DNA of 64,000 bases from Isoetes taiwanensis. Taxonomy: Eukaryota; Streptophyta; Lycopodiopsida; Isoetales; Isoetaceae. Below are positions 1-11,749 of the stretch, in pieces. Under the pieces are notes generated by a model. It was not told where the DNA came from and did not search any database. It saw nothing but the letters and a program-made list of their open reading frames with translations. How positions within the stretch are numbered: position 1 is the first letter of the stretch; each line of letters opens with the position of its first letter. Both the position numbers and the translations under genes were made by a program. The stretch lies in contig JAJEKV010000008.1 in assembly GCA_021234155.1 (NCBI GenBank), positions 17,598,042-17,662,041 on the forward strand, written 5' to 3'.

Positions 1-902
1 CCTTGTGGCGAGAATATCCTCTTGTTCCCCTTTCTTTTCCCTTTGAGAAGTTCTTAGGTGATGAGCAATTGGATGCATAATGTCCTCTTCCTCCACAATT
101 GTAGCAATTTATTTCTTTAGTCATCATAGGGCATCCTCTATTTTCAAGTGACCATATTGATTCTGATTTTAAAACATGGGCCAAGCTTACCTCTTTTCTT
201 CTCTTCTTTATCTTTTCCTTTTGCAAATAAAACTTGTGTGGCATCTTCTTCTTCCATTACTTTGTTCTGCTCTATTTCTGTCTTTAACATTCTTTCTGCC
301 TCAATCCTTGTTCTTGCAAGGGTTCTCCGGAAACATGGCTATGTTTCCAAGACCGATAAATCAGATCTTGAAATGGCCAACACCGCCGCTTTGTTGAGAA
401 TAACACACTCCTGCTCCCTCTAAGTCAAGAATGATATTGTCAAAGGTTTGAAAAACTCATTGACATTGTCTTTATCATGAAACCTTAGCCTTCTCATTTC
501 ATTTTCAAGTACATCGATTTGTGAGGAGGTTTTCTCCTCATAATTAAGGAGCATATAATTCCACATCTCGCTAGGATGCAATCCTCTTATTTTTAACACA
601 ATACTTGAGTTTACCTTACTCATTATAATCCCTTGAGCCTCTCTTAGTTTTGCCACATCTACTGTGCCTCCTCTTTTTGTTGCTTTGGTGCTAGCTTCTG
701 CCTCAGCTCCATTTACTGAGCTCGAGCTTCCTTCAAAGAAGAACCTCGTAGAATCATTCTTAGGTTCAACTATATCCCATAGCCCTTCTACTTGCAATAC
801 ATGCTTGATCTTTTCTTTCCAAACTTGGAATCCTGAATCCCCCTTGAAGACATCAATGGCACTCAACAGGCCTGCACCAAATCTGCTTGCCATTTGTCTC
901 AA
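1..902 (-). pseudogene. Copia-type retrotransposon gag (UBN2 domain and CCHC zinc knuckle), frameshifted, 5' end of the element
   Basis: Gag is the nucleocapsid precursor of Ty1/Copia elements. Reading leftwards from 902, a 160-residue stretch starts MRQMASRFGAG and carries UBN2-type signatures (FQVWKEKIKHVLQVEGLWDI near residues 26-45, then LREAQGIIMSKVNSSIVLKI and EMRRLRF). At about 420-440 the frame shifts by one base: NIILDLEGAG, expected after NEFFK, continues in another frame. Further left the reading frame again changes around RTRIEAERMLKTEIEQS. A perfect zinc knuckle C-X2-C-X4-H-X4-C (CYNCGGRGHYASNC) lies at about 68-112. The primer binding site and LTR lie just upstream (907-1502), which fixes the orientation. 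At least two frameshifts make it non-coding as it stands. Protease, integrase and RT would lie beyond the left edge. Confidence 0.85.
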
Positions 903-906
903 CCTT

Positions 907-918
907 GCTCTGATACCA
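907..918 (-). other. Primer binding site, initiator tRNA-Met type
   Basis: On the minus strand this reads TGGTATCAGAGC, the standard plant Copia primer binding site complementary to the 3' end of initiator methionine tRNA. It sits one base inside the LTR edge at 920 and about 10 bases from the gag start. Confidence 0.9.
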
Positions 919-919
919 C

Positions 920-1502
920 TGTTAGAAATAAGCAGTGAATAGAACCAATATCATGTAACAATGTTAGATTTTCTTAGATTGATAATCATCTATGTGTAAG
1001 AAACACCTCAATCTAATAGCACAAGATGATTTTATATTCAACTCAACAAAAAACCAATTGTATAACACTAGCCAAGTCACTTCTTCAACTTATCATTAAC
1101 ATTGGCAATTATGACCATTGGAAATAATCTTAGCATTACTGTTCATATGAGATCGATGAGGATACTGTAGCTTCAAACTTCAAATAGATCATTCAATTTC
1201 AAATCGATTCATACCTGCTTCCCGATTGCTCTTGCTAATTTCCAATCAATGGTCAACCTCTGTATTACATCTTTATTTATCTTTGCAGTCCGACGGTCAA
1301 GCCAGACCGCCGATTGGCTCTTCATGTCTTCGTCATACTGAATCGATTCATTTGAACCGAAATTGGCTCCATTGACAGGTGCTTTAGGTACTCAGTCTTC
1401 ATCATCGGATCTTAGGTGCTTTAGGTGCTATCTCAACTTTCTCACCTGTCACAGAATTTCCTTGAATATTTTCCCATCTCAATTAAGGCATGAATTCTAA
1501 CA
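920..1502 (-). repeat. 5' long terminal repeat of the minus-strand Copia element
   Basis: The boundaries are the inverted termini TGTTAGAA (from 920) and TTCTAACA (to 1502), typical for plant Copia LTRs. The left edge abuts the tRNA-Met primer site. Length is about 583 bp. The matching 3' LTR is outside the window, so the target duplication (candidate GCCAT at 1503) cannot be checked here. Confidence 0.8.
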
Positions 1503-1696
1503 GCCATTGTGGTCCTTACTATGTCATCAAAGACCTGGCGGCCCCTAGGCGGGTCAGCCCTGTCACCTCGCAAGCGGCCTATGGAAGGAGGGGTGGCCAT
1601 ATAGAGATCAGCCAGAAGCGGACATGTCCCATGACCGGGAGCCCCGCCCCTCCTCCCCCCCCGAACTCCGTCCACCCCGACTTTTAATGCACTCTC

Positions 1697-2447
1697 CTAC
1701 CGGGCGAAGGAGGGATCAGATGGAGTGTGGACGCTGCCAGCCCCAGAAACTAGTGGCGAAGATGGACCCGCACCATAACCTGGGTGAGACTCCCGTATCC
1801 TGAGGAGCTCAGCTAGCAGCTCCTGCTCTGTGGGCAAATGGCCCGCCAACCTCTGTGCAATGGCCCAGTCATTGAGAAGAGCATGTGCGGTCCAGTCTTC
1901 CGGCCGAACCCCACCTGTGGCACTAGCTCTGACTCTGATGCACCCTTCATGAAAAGGCTGCATCCTCTCACGCTCCCGCCTATGCTGTGTGCTGGCCTCA
2001 TGCAACATGGCGTCCGGTCCCTCTGGAAAAGCCTCCAGGGCTGCCTCAGGAGTTAGGACATGCTGCAGGCGCATTGTTGTAGCGCATTGTTTCCTCGCAT
2101 CTCTGTGTCTGGCGGCGGCCTCCAGCATTCGTGCGGCTTTGGCAGGATCTTCTCGACGTCGAGCTGCCCTCTCACGCTCGGACACCACTCTGTCTGCAAT
2201 TCTCGGTGTCGCGGACCGTGGCCCGGAATGTCTGTCAGTGGGCCACCAAAGATCTGCGTGGTGGCTCTGATGGTGGCCCCAAGCTCCATCACACGTCAAA
2301 CCTGGAAATCCATGGTCACGGCGTATCTTGTCGACGAAGTGAGTACACCCAGGTGCAGTGCAAATCCACCTCTGGGCAATGGTAGGGGCCCGACCGCTTT
2401 CAACCGACGTCACCCTTCTTACGAGGCACCAAATGCCGTGGTATTCC
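1697..2447 (-). CDS. Hypothetical GC-rich exon, basic/acidic charged protein with a Cys/His-rich N-terminus
   Basis: Not recognised. On the minus strand an acceptor-like site (TTTTGTTGCAG, before 2447) opens a 250-codon frame ending at 1697. The first part has a Cys/His pattern (RWICTAPGCTH, then LTCDGAWGHHQSHH), possibly a zinc-binding module. It is followed by an Arg/Glu/Ala-rich probably helical stretch (VSERERAARRREDPAKAARM) and a C-terminal Pro/Ser tail (GAGPSSPLVSGAG). An ATG at about 2631 (MSYSEAVPPVDMDERPLPFG) could be the first exon, but I could not find a donor that keeps frame. Base composition is much richer in GC than both flanks, which suggests a separate origin, probably a mobile element. 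The opposite strand also has open frames here, so coding status is uncertain. Confidence 0.4.
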
Positions 2448-2649
2448 CTGCAACAAAACAAATACGGTAAACAAGCACACTCAACAGACCTAACGGGTAA
2501 AGACAATGCGAGTTGGCGTACTATTCTACGATGCTACCGATGCGTCCAGGAAGATCAACGCCGCTCTCCAGGCCAAACGGCAGGGGACGCTCATCCATGT
2601 CGACTGGCGGGACTGCCTCTGAGTAAGACATGGTCGCTCAAGGAAAAAT

Positions 2650-4345
2650 GGAGTGCTCTCTCAAATCGGTATCTGAATTATACGTCTGTGAGTGCTTGCA
2701 AACAGAGAACAAGAGGAATTTGTGGGAAACATGATAATAAGATAGTCCTATTTATAAGCAAATGTTTATCTCAGCCTGGATTTCAATTCGATATGCTGGA
2801 TTTGTGCAGCAGCATTAAAAGCCTGCGTACCAAAAGGGCGAAGAAAGTCCAAATAGAAGAAAGTCCAAATGGAAATTTGATGTAAAAGAGGATGGGCAGA
2901 TTCAGTAAGAAACACTTTGACATTCTAAGCACATTGGAGATCTGCCTTCAAGTTCCACCAATATATCCAGTGAGCTAATGCGATTATTTTTTATCTTGAA
3001 TCTAAGTTTTTTTTTATAACAACTTCTTCGATTGTTTTAGGGATATATGGTCTATGGTTTCAGGAATTGTTATTTTTACATCCATATCAAATCCCCTTGG
3101 AACCCCCTGTTATTTTGCTATATATAGATGTTAAGATACCTATTTTATTCTATTTTAACCGAGGGCACCCATATGGGGCACATATGAAGAAAAACAGGAC
3201 AATGAAGGTCCTCTACAGTTCAAAATCAGGACCAAGATGGTGCATTGCTTTCTAAAGACCCTAAACCGCCCGGTGCGATGCCTTGAAGAGGGAGTAAAAG
3301 GGTTTCAAATGGAGCAAGTTTTCTGTCCCAAATGGTGAATTGTGTGCCCTTTCATGGTGCATGTAGACCACATGCTCAGAATTAGACAAATGAGTACTTA
3401 TTTTGAAGGTCTCATTGAGGTCGTTCTAATGCAAAAGGTTCGGCATCATTTTGCCACCCACACAAAAAGTTCTGGGCCTTCAAAGAAAATGCAAAAAGGC
3501 GAGAATTTCAAATGGGCCAATCGTAGCCGTCAGATTAAAACCCCCCAGGAAGGGCATATCATCGTTTACGAGAATCCTCCCTTACGACAAATATTTTTAT
3601 ATCTAAAATATACTAAAGCTCCACCTATAATACCTTAATCCCATTAGAGATATGCTGATATAATGTTGCTTCAATTATTCTAGGATATTACAATGGTAAA
3701 TTACCATTTTAACATCGTTATCAGCTAACATGATGTTGTAATGTCTCATATTATTTATTTTTCTTATCAATCTCTCTGCTAAATTATAACCAGCTCTAAA
3801 TTAAAATGCCACCAAAATCAATTTTCTTCTACTCCTCCCTCGAATAGTAGGCTCCAACTTTTTATAGGATCAAGGATGTATGACCCTTCCTATAAAAAGA
3901 AAAGAAGGGTCCTAGCACCATTTGAACATCATTATCCAGCCCTAAACACTTATCTTTAAACATTTTCATGCACATTTTGCATTAGACACCCATTTTCACA
4001 ATGAGATGACACAGTGGACCCACCATCCAATTTGAAAAGGCATACTGTGGCTCATTCATTTTTCTATGGGGCTAGGTACTATGGTTCTAGTCAAATAAAG
4101 CAAGAGTGGGTGGGCATACTTAACTTACTCCCATATTAACAAATAAGAAAGAGAATTGATATCAAATGAAATACCACTACTTTTTACAATTGACTCAAAA
4201 GGGCATGCTAATTTCTTTTGAAAGGGTACCACCGGCACGATGTATGTTACATGTTGTCTTTTGTGCTACATCATGTAAGCACAGTTTCATTAAATATGGA
4301 CAATACCTTGAATTGTGGACTTTTTATAAAACAGACGCTTCGATA
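2650..4345. other. No gene recognised (AT-rich intergenic)
   Basis: Only short open frames without family resemblance are present. About 3,280-3,600 is slightly richer in GC and may be an old repeat, but nothing in it was identified. Confidence 0.6.
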
Positions 4346-4348
4346 ACA

Positions 4349-6819
4349 CTAACATACATCCCCGGCAAGTGCCGCATATGCTTCTGCAACAAGCGTAGGA
4401 ATCTTGACAGTGTTTGGTAGCTTCTTCTTATTCGAAGGACTCCAAGCGTAGTCGATACTCTCTATCTTAATGCGGTCACTAGCGATTAAGTTTACCTCCA
4501 TCTCTTCTTCTAACAATTGACATAGTTGGTCGGGAACACCGTTTCCTAACAGGACAGCTCCCACCAAGTGACCTCGATAGTCTCAAGTTGTCTTTCTTAT
4601 CATCCATTTGGGGTTCCTCTCAGAGCATACCCTAGCCATGTTGGGCACAAGACATCATCGGTAGCCAATACAAACATGCCCTTCTTCAAATCCTTGAATG
4701 GATTGAATTTCGTGCGGGCTTATCCTTCAATGGACCAACATAAGCAGGAGTGATGGTTGCAATTGGCTCCACCACAGCCACCACATCAGGTATGTCAAGT
4801 CTATCTTGCCTAATGCGTGGCCAAAAGTCCTCGTAAGGACCTTCCACGTTGGTGATGTTACCCAGACGCTGCAAGTGTCCCATCCAATATTCAATTGTCG
4901 CCAGAATTGTGTCAGATATTTGGCCGTCTCTGGTGTGCCCTTCTTGTTCATCGAGCATGCGATGGATACTGTTTCGGAGCTGACCAATGTCTTTCACCGA
5001 GGTCTTAGGTGCTAACATCTTCGGATTTCCAGATGGCATTAGGGGTTTTCCATCCTCTCCTTCTTTCCACATTCTTATTCCAAAGAAGAAAACCAATCCA
5101 CGAACGTGGGGCCTAGCCTTATGGTACATGACAGCCGCCACCATTCATAGCAAATCTAAAGGTCGAGGCTCGGTGTGACCAAATAATCTATCTTCCCCAT
5201 CAGGGATATACCCTTCTATGAAACCTTTCCAATCTGGAACCTTATCAACAAGATATGGCACTGGCGTGTTGAGATTGCACGTATGAAATTCATACAACAA
5301 CTCGGGCATGGTTAGCACTTCGGCTTTCTTCAAGGTAGATGAAAAATTACCAAACATAGCATCTATATCATCATGTGTATGGCCAGGCATCATAAAACCT
5401 AACTCAATCTCCTCGAAAACACCGAGATATACAAGGTATGAAAGATATGAGAATACATACCTATTTGTGTTTTGTCCAGATGCATTGTCTAGTTGAAACA
5501 TCAATTTGCGAGGGAGGCGCTTCAATGAGGGTCCCTCCGGTTGAGGGAGGGCAACGGAGATGCTCTTGCCAGATAGCGACAACTTGGACGCTAGCGCGGT
5601 GGTGTCACGTAAGGCCCTTGCCCAATCTGGGACTGATGGATCAGACAATGCAAGATGGCCTCCTGCAAACTCATTAGGCAGCTCCAACCTTTTCAAAATA
5701 CTATTCAAGGAACCTACGTGGAAGTTGGAGTCGCCCCACCACGCATCCAAAGCAAAATTTCCATAGGACCCTCTCCCATGGCCGTGGGTAAGTGCACCTG
5801 TCAATGAAGTCTTTAGCTTATCTAGTCTCCAAAGGGACTTCACGGATTGTAGCAACTTTGGAATCATAGTCTTTGCCTGATCCATTTTGTCGTGAATGAT
5901 ACATACATAGTCTCGAGGATGCCTGTGGGATAACAGTCTCCATGACCAATACTGGGTGCGACATGATTGCTGCTCTAGTCTATGTGCCCTTCTCTGATCA
6001 TGCAATATTCTCCTTTCAGCCTCATCCTTGGTCTTCAACAGCTTCGTGCGGATAACCTCGCAAGTGTCACACTTGGAGAATGCAATCTTCTTAGCAATAC
6101 TGACGTCCTTGAAGCTACGTCTCTACGTTCTATGAAATCCTGTCAAAGACACCTTCTTGCCTGTAAGTGCCATCACTTTAGTGTTGACCTCTTCGAGAAT
6201 ATAGGTCTTCGTAAACATAGCAGGCAACTTCCTCACGTTTTCTCGAATCCCATCATCATTTCCTCCTACTACGGTGAGGTAAGGATTCATAATTTTCCTT
6301 CACAAACATGGAAAAAACAGCCTGTGAGGCCACGCCGCACGTGCTTTCATCGTGCCTGAATTGCCATGCTCAGCCTTTCGAGCACCGGAGCGGAATTGTG
6401 CCTTCCACTTGAGATACCCCGACTTTGAAATCCGAAGACCCAGGTACCAAGCTCTCTCACAGACACTGATGCCTTGCAAGACTAGCCGATGTACCCTTCT
6501 ACCCTTCATATTGTTGCCTAACATATCATACACAAAAGTGGTCCTGCCACTCGATTTCATGGCGAAGAAATCCTTTCGCATGTTTATAGCTTGATCCCTA
6601 CTGAATTTCTCACAACATCTTCGTTTGCAACACATGGTCTTCCTATACCTCAAGATGGCTTCATTGGTTGTTAGCCGATCTATCTTTGGAGGCTTTGATG
6701 CTTTCTTTGGCCGACGAGAATGGAAGGTGTATTTACGCTTCAGACATCGGATGCTTCTCAAGCCCGAAGCTACCACGCTCGACGTCAGATCATGTTGTTC
6801 CACCGGTGCTTGCACTTAA
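4349..6819 (-). pseudogene. DUF7869-type transposase-like protein, degenerate
   Basis: Family assignment rests on order and motifs. The N-terminus (6,819-6,300) has a Cys-rich start (CCKRRCCEKF) followed by SGRTTFVYDMLGNNMKGRR and VCERAWYLGLR. The core (6,038-5,145) has IHDKMDQAKTM, then FQLDNASGQNTNRY, then FMMPGHTHDDIDAMFG, the Asp/Asn/His pattern of an RNase H-like fold. The tail (5,144-4,349) has MVAAVMYHKARPHV and KIPTLVAEAYAALAGD. Such proteins are known as multicopy, transposon-like genes. Lesions seen: TAG after TGFHRT (about 6,123), frameshift near 6,250, an in-frame TGA at 5,145 (CGA to TGA would be a CpG transition), frameshift near 4,700, and stops near 4,590. Copy 2 of the duplication keeps only the N-terminal 0.45 kb. 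Acting in the nucleus on transposon ends is inferred. Confidence 0.7.
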
Positions 6820-7184
6820 AATCTCCGACACCTTCACCCCACAAACCCTAACTAGATCATTATTCCACCTCAAAAGCATGCCCGCTTTAGGTAATCGGCT
6901 AAACATGCCCCGACACCGGAAGTTCACCTCTCTGAGGGGAAAGTCTTCGAATCAGACACTCCTACGGTCTTCATACCCAAGAACCGGGTCACATACCGCA
7001 TCGGCGGACCGCTGAAGGATATAAATCCCTTCGCCGCAAAGATGGCAAAGACAAGAGTGAAAAAATTTCGCAGCTTAGTCTCCAAAGAGGGTGTACCTAG
7101 TTAGCGACATAGTGTCTCTGTTGCTTCCCACTCGGCCGCCTTTTGATGCCGATGGCACGCCCACGACATTGAGTCGCGGAACAT

Positions 7185-7400
7185 CACTTTCCCTTCCAGA
7201 GAATGAAGGAACCTGTGGCCTCACCTAAAGTTCTTGCATCCGAGTAGGCCAACAGAGAACATGATGCCCCTCAAACACAAATTTAGAACACCAACACTCA
7301 CAAGTCCATCTCGATGTCTTTAAAATGGCATCGCCCCTCGCTCCTATGGCTCCTTTGGCAACCGCCTCACTGCCTTTGAATAGGTACACATCCCGCACAA
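7185..7400 (-). pseudogene. DUF8039-like transposon-associated fragment (copy 1)
   Basis: The minus strand reads FFVRDVYLFKGSEAVAKGAI and then loses frame. In copy 2 (45,285-45,500) the same block reads DVYLFKNGQAVAKGAIGAGG, then DARTLGEATGSFI. A V-x-LF-x-G-x-x-VA-x-G start with a TLGEATGSFI end resembles the DUF8039 module found next to plant transposase-like proteins. It may be an exon of the same gene as the DUF7869 pseudogene, upstream of it on the same strand. Assignment is by eye and tentative. Confidence 0.35.
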
Positions 7401-7444
7401 AAAAAATGAATCGATCCGAGCAAAGTTGTAGCAGATGGTCCCTA

Positions 7445-8040
7445 GTCGGTGAAATTGGGCTGCCAATTTGCTCCCTCGTTGTAATGGTCCTTAGCGGGTG
7501 AAATTGGGCTCAATTTGCTCCCCCAGTAGTAGTGCTCCTAAGCTGGTGAAATTGGGCACCCCCCGATTTGCTCCCCTGCTGTAGTCGCCTTTTTTGGTGT
7601 GAATTAGGCGGGCCCAATTTGCTTCCTGCTGTAGTGGTCCTTAGCAGCTTGAAATTGGGCACCCTCCCATTTGCTCCCCTGCTGGTAGTGGTCATTGGTG
7701 TGGAATTGGGCACCACCAATTTGCTCCCCTCGCTGTAGTGGTCATCGGCAGTTGAAATTGGGCAGCCGCCCAATTTGCTCCCTGTTGTAGTGGTCCTCAG
7801 CGGGTGAAATTGGGCACCCGCCCAATTTGCTCCCTGTTGTAGTCGTCCTTGGCAGGTGAAATTGGGCGGGCACCCAATTTGCTCCCTATAGTAATGGTCC
7901 TTAGCAATTGAAATTGGGCACCTGCCCAATTTGCTACCTGTTGTAGTGTTCCTTAGCAGGTGAAATTGGGCGGGCGCCCAATTTGCTCCTAGTTGTAGTG
8001 GTCCTTAGCAGTTGTAATTGGGCACCCGCCCAATTTGCCA
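7445..8040. repeat. Palindrome array A (about 12 units of about 52 bp), copy 1
   Basis: Each unit has the core AAATTGGGC-(4 nt)-GCCCAATTT or a decayed form, followed by TTGCTCCCTGTTGTAGTGG and TCCTTAGCAGGTG. Cores begin near 7451, 7501, 7548, 7600, 7650, 7702, 7755, 7807, 7858, 7911, 7963 and 8016. The loop is mostly ACCC, the reverse complement of the GGGT/GGGC loops in arrays B and C, so the core is mainly in the opposite orientation here. More degenerate forms continue to about 8,270. Confidence 0.9.
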
Positions 8041-8274
8041 TCACAGGTGGTATACATGAATGATACATAGTTACTCAGGAGGTCTATCTGCCCATACATA
8101 GTTACTCAGGAAGTCAAACTGGGCACCCACCCTAGTTGGCCCTGCACATCAGATGTTGGGGGTAGATTCTACCTGGGTGTTAAATTGGGCAGCAACCCGA
8201 TTTACTAACCCAGCTGGAATATAATTTGGCCATTCGCATCTACCTGGGGTGTCTAATTGGGTTGTAACAAGGAC

Positions 8275-9345
8275 AGCTTCTATGCTACCCCAGCTAGAAT
8301 CTAGGCTACATCAGTTATGTTGAGGGGACCGGACATGCATCTCTCAAATTAAAATTTATTGGGCATCAAATAATCTTCTCATCAATAATGTTCTATACTA
8401 ATCCAGGCATCACAATATCAGCGCATGCAACCCAAAGTGGCAAAGAATAAACGTATAAACTGAAAGAAATTTACCTTCGGTGAAGCGCACGCCATCCGCT
8501 GAACAAGTAGCCGCCCAAGAGTGTGAGAGAATGAAATGGCTAAGCCGCCCTAGAGAGTACTTCAAAATTCAAATGTCCCCCTTCAAATTCTAATTTTAAA
8601 ATCAAAATCGAGCGGGCGGGGCCGTAACAATTTAATTTTAAATTCAAATTCGAGCGGGCGCCCGTAACACGTCTACATTAATTTAAAAATCCGCCACGTC
8701 TACATTAATTTAAAAATCCGCATTGAATGTTTAGGGCACATTTATTGCAAAAGTCTATTTTTATTGTTTATTCTTATGGTCTATATTTAGTTAAAAAAGG
8801 TCTATGTTTAAGGCTCACCATTTGCATGGCTGCCACTTGTCATTCACCTGTGCAACCTCACCGCCCATTCCTTTTCGCTTGCTCATTCATTCCTTTCCGA
8901 CAACACTTGCCTGTAGTCTTCTTCTCTGAGGATCACGCTGCGCCTGTCGTCTTCAAAGTGATTGCGCCAGGTTTCATATCTTGTAGGCATCCAAGTGCCA
9001 TTGTTTTGAGCATCCAAGCGCCATTGTTTTGATGGAACGTCGACCCTTGAAGGGAGGAAAAGGTACTGTTTTTCGTTCAGCTTTAGTTTATTATATTAGT
9101 GCAGGCGATAAGTCACTGGCCATAAGCAGTCAGCTATCTTACATGCACCTTTTATGGTTTCTATGCTTCTAAACCCTCTGGCGCAGACCCCTGACCCCTT
9201 GGTTGTTACTAAGTACCTGAAAAGTTGTTTCCTCTGCACCAAGCTACCCTCTGGCCCATTGGATCTTTCTAAGTACCACAAAAGCTATTTCCATGCTTCC
9301 ACACACCCTCTCAAGGGTGCCGGTGTCGTTTTCCATGCTTCTAAA
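8275..9345. other. No gene recognised; short direct repeats at 8,560-8,720
   Basis: The block CGAGCGGGCG...CCGTAAC occurs twice, then ACGTCTACATTAATTT plus AAAAATCCGC occurs twice in direct tandem (about 8,667-8,720). The downstream part (8,727-9,340) has only unconvincing short frames. The stretch is matched in copy 2 at about 46,330-47,430. Confidence 0.6.
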
Positions 9346-9349
9346 CCTA

Positions 9350-10090
9350 CTTTGGGTAGAAATTGGGCAGGAGCCCAGTTTGATGTCCTCTTGCCTCTTT
9401 CCGTGCTTCCAAACCTTTCTCTGGGGTGGCCAATTGGGCGGGCGCCCAATTTGGCACCCTCTTGGCTATTTCCGTGCTTCCATACCTCCTCTGGGGTGGC
9501 AAATTGGGCGGGCACCCAATTTGGCACACTCTTGGCTCTTTCCATGCTTTCAAACTTCCTCTTGTAGGGGGCTTCACCCAATTTGAAACCCTGGTTATTT
9601 CTTCCCTTTCCATACCTCCTATGGGTGGCAATTAAGTGGCACCTCTTTGCCTCGTTCTCTTTTCAAACCTTTTCTGGGTAAATTGGCAATTTGATACCCT
9701 CTTGCCTTTTTCCGTGCTTACAAACCTCCTATTCCTATTTCAATTTGGCTTTGCTCCTATTCTTTCAAACCTTCTTGTGGGGCCAAATTGGGGGGCTGAT
9801 ACCCCGCTTTTTCCATTGCTTCTAAACCTCCTCCGGGTGGAAATTGGGGCGCTAATTTGCGCCCTCGGGCTCTTTCGTGCTTTCAAACCTCCTTCTTTCA
9901 GCAAATTGGGCAAGGCCAATTTGATGTCCTCTTGCCTCTTTCCGCGATTCCAAACCTCCTTTTGTGGGGCAAATTGGTGGGCGCTCAATTTGGCACCCTC
10001 TTGCCTCTTTTTTCATGCTTCCATACTCCTGTGTGGCAAATTGGGCGGCCCAATTTGTCACCCTCTTGCCTCTTTTCGTGCTTTGAAACC
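9350..10090. repeat. Palindrome array B (units of about 65-72 bp), copy 1
   Basis: The same palindromic core as array A, but with a different spacer: TTTGGCACCCTCTTGGCTC, then TTTCCGTGCTTCCAAACCTC, then CTCTGGGGTGGC before the next core. The best cores are near 9430 and 9502; the others (9359, 9679, 9784, 9840, 9902, 9970, 10037) are partly decayed. Confidence 0.85.
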
Positions 10091-10169
10091 TTCTATGGGG
10101 GGCATCCCCTACCTTGTTTTAATGCTTGCATACACCACTAATGGGATTAATGACTGATGTTATGCAAAG

Positions 10170-11725
10170 ACCCATGGCCGTAACTAAACAAACCGCACGC
10201 GGTACCGATCTAGCCCCTCCGCTGGCATGCATTTGCCGCAAAGAAAGGATGCAGAGTCGAGCATTCAGTTCAATGGTATTGAAGTCGTCCCAGAGCTAGT
10301 GACTCCTTTAGCCGATAAGTTTTCATGGTGCATGGAGGTAGACCCAATCCACCCTGGCTCTAGCACAAATCATCTCAAGGATCCGCGGTTGTACTTTGGC
10401 CGAGCCCGACTCGAGGACACGTAATGTTGGTATAGCAATTGACATGACCGCGGAGCACCGAGGTTGCCAACGAGATAGATCTTTATCGGGAAGACGTAGT
10501 CATTTCAAGGATACAAAGTTACCCTTTGAAACTTACAATCCTCGCCTAATGCAAGCATCATCACATTCATGCCGCAAGGATCGGGTCTTGGCTTCTTATG
10601 AAAGCCTTGAGAGATCCGACTGGATCAAACGGGAGATATTATAGATGGATTTAATACGCTTAGACAAAGGATACCGATCACAAACAAAATCGATCAAAGG
10701 CCCTTTATACAATATCATGGAAGAACCAACCAAAGGTCTATGACACAACGGGTTGAGGTCACGCTATGGAGTTGCTAGAAAGAGTGATGGAGCAAAAGGC
10801 AATGTAGAGAAGCCCATTGAATCGAAAAATTAAATATTCCTAAGAAGAAAAGATCACACCAACGCCAAAACCGATTCTTGGTGGTATGCCAAGTAGATCA
10901 CGTAGCCCGGACTTGAGCATTCAATCACAAGAGGTATCTGAGCAGTCCCCACCAGAAAAGCAACTAAAAAAATGAAGTCGGCACGAGGCAATAGCTTTCT
11001 CGTCTAAGAAAAGCAGACAGTCGACTCCACCATCCACATCGGGTGGATCCGATGGGGGGAGTGAGACTGAGACAAAGCTCACGAAGATGACAGTCAAATT
11101 GTTAGGTGTTCACATCTGGCGGGGCCTTCATCCAGGAAAGCAGACGTGAGCTGTCACAAAGCGCATTGATCAACATTAAACACAGAGAAAGGATCTATCC
11201 TCTTGGAGTTGAATTCGAAATAGAGGTAGATATATTTAAAATGCATCAAGCACTGCAAACATGACCCGCAGGGTCATCATTCTCCCGAACATGTAGATAC
11301 ACTATATGAATCATTTATTAATGTCCAGATGCATCCACCTTGTGCGGATGTTGTACCTTTTGATCCGTATTAATCGGGCGGTAATCAAGTGGAAGAAGGC
11401 CAAATGATTTGGACAATGTAGAATTCTCGATAGTAAATGGCAATCACACTACTACAGCTTGCCCAAATTCTTGTTAATCGTGCCCCTGGAATGGCCAGCC
11501 AGAAAAGGGCTCATTTGAAAAACTTATCTTCTTCTTCTACGCTTAAAAGAAAATGTCGCTGCTAGCTAGCAGTGGAATCTTACTCCAACTAAATATGTAA
11601 ATGTCACCAGAGAGCAACGATATCACCAAGAATACCATTCATCGTGATGTTTACTTCGAGCAAATATAAAGAAATTAAGGAATCAATGGAATTCTATCCC
11701 AAGATAGTGCATATTCAGTCAAATT
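10170..11725 (+). pseudogene. N-terminal exon cluster of a ParB/Srx-like (putative DNA-methyltransferase-linked) protein, copy 1
   Basis: Open stretches in several frames read ESSIQFNGIEVVPELVTPLA, then DDxR-poor text, then GDIIDGFNTLRQRI, a Ser/Lys-rich linker (KKxRS-PTPK, GGMPSRSRSPDLSIQS) and finally LDNAEFWIVNGNHTTTVAQI followed by HLKKLIFFFYAKRK. IVNGNHTT-x-A resembles the ParB/sulfiredoxin nucleotide-binding loop (V-x-G-N/Q-H-x-x-A). Frame changes near 10,430, 10,640, 10,850, 10,975 and 11,290 break it, but in copy 2 some of these are different or absent. A donor-like GTAAGT is preserved only in copy 2 (49,677). The next exon starts at 12,315 after array C. ParB assignment is an inference from one motif. 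Confidence 0.35.
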
Positions 11726-11749
11726 TGTTCATGAAATGTTTTCCTCATC

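Noticed and set aside
9154-10157. Overlapping frames of 94-173 residues on both strands across array B
   Set aside because: Repetitive satellite translations with no codon or domain signal.
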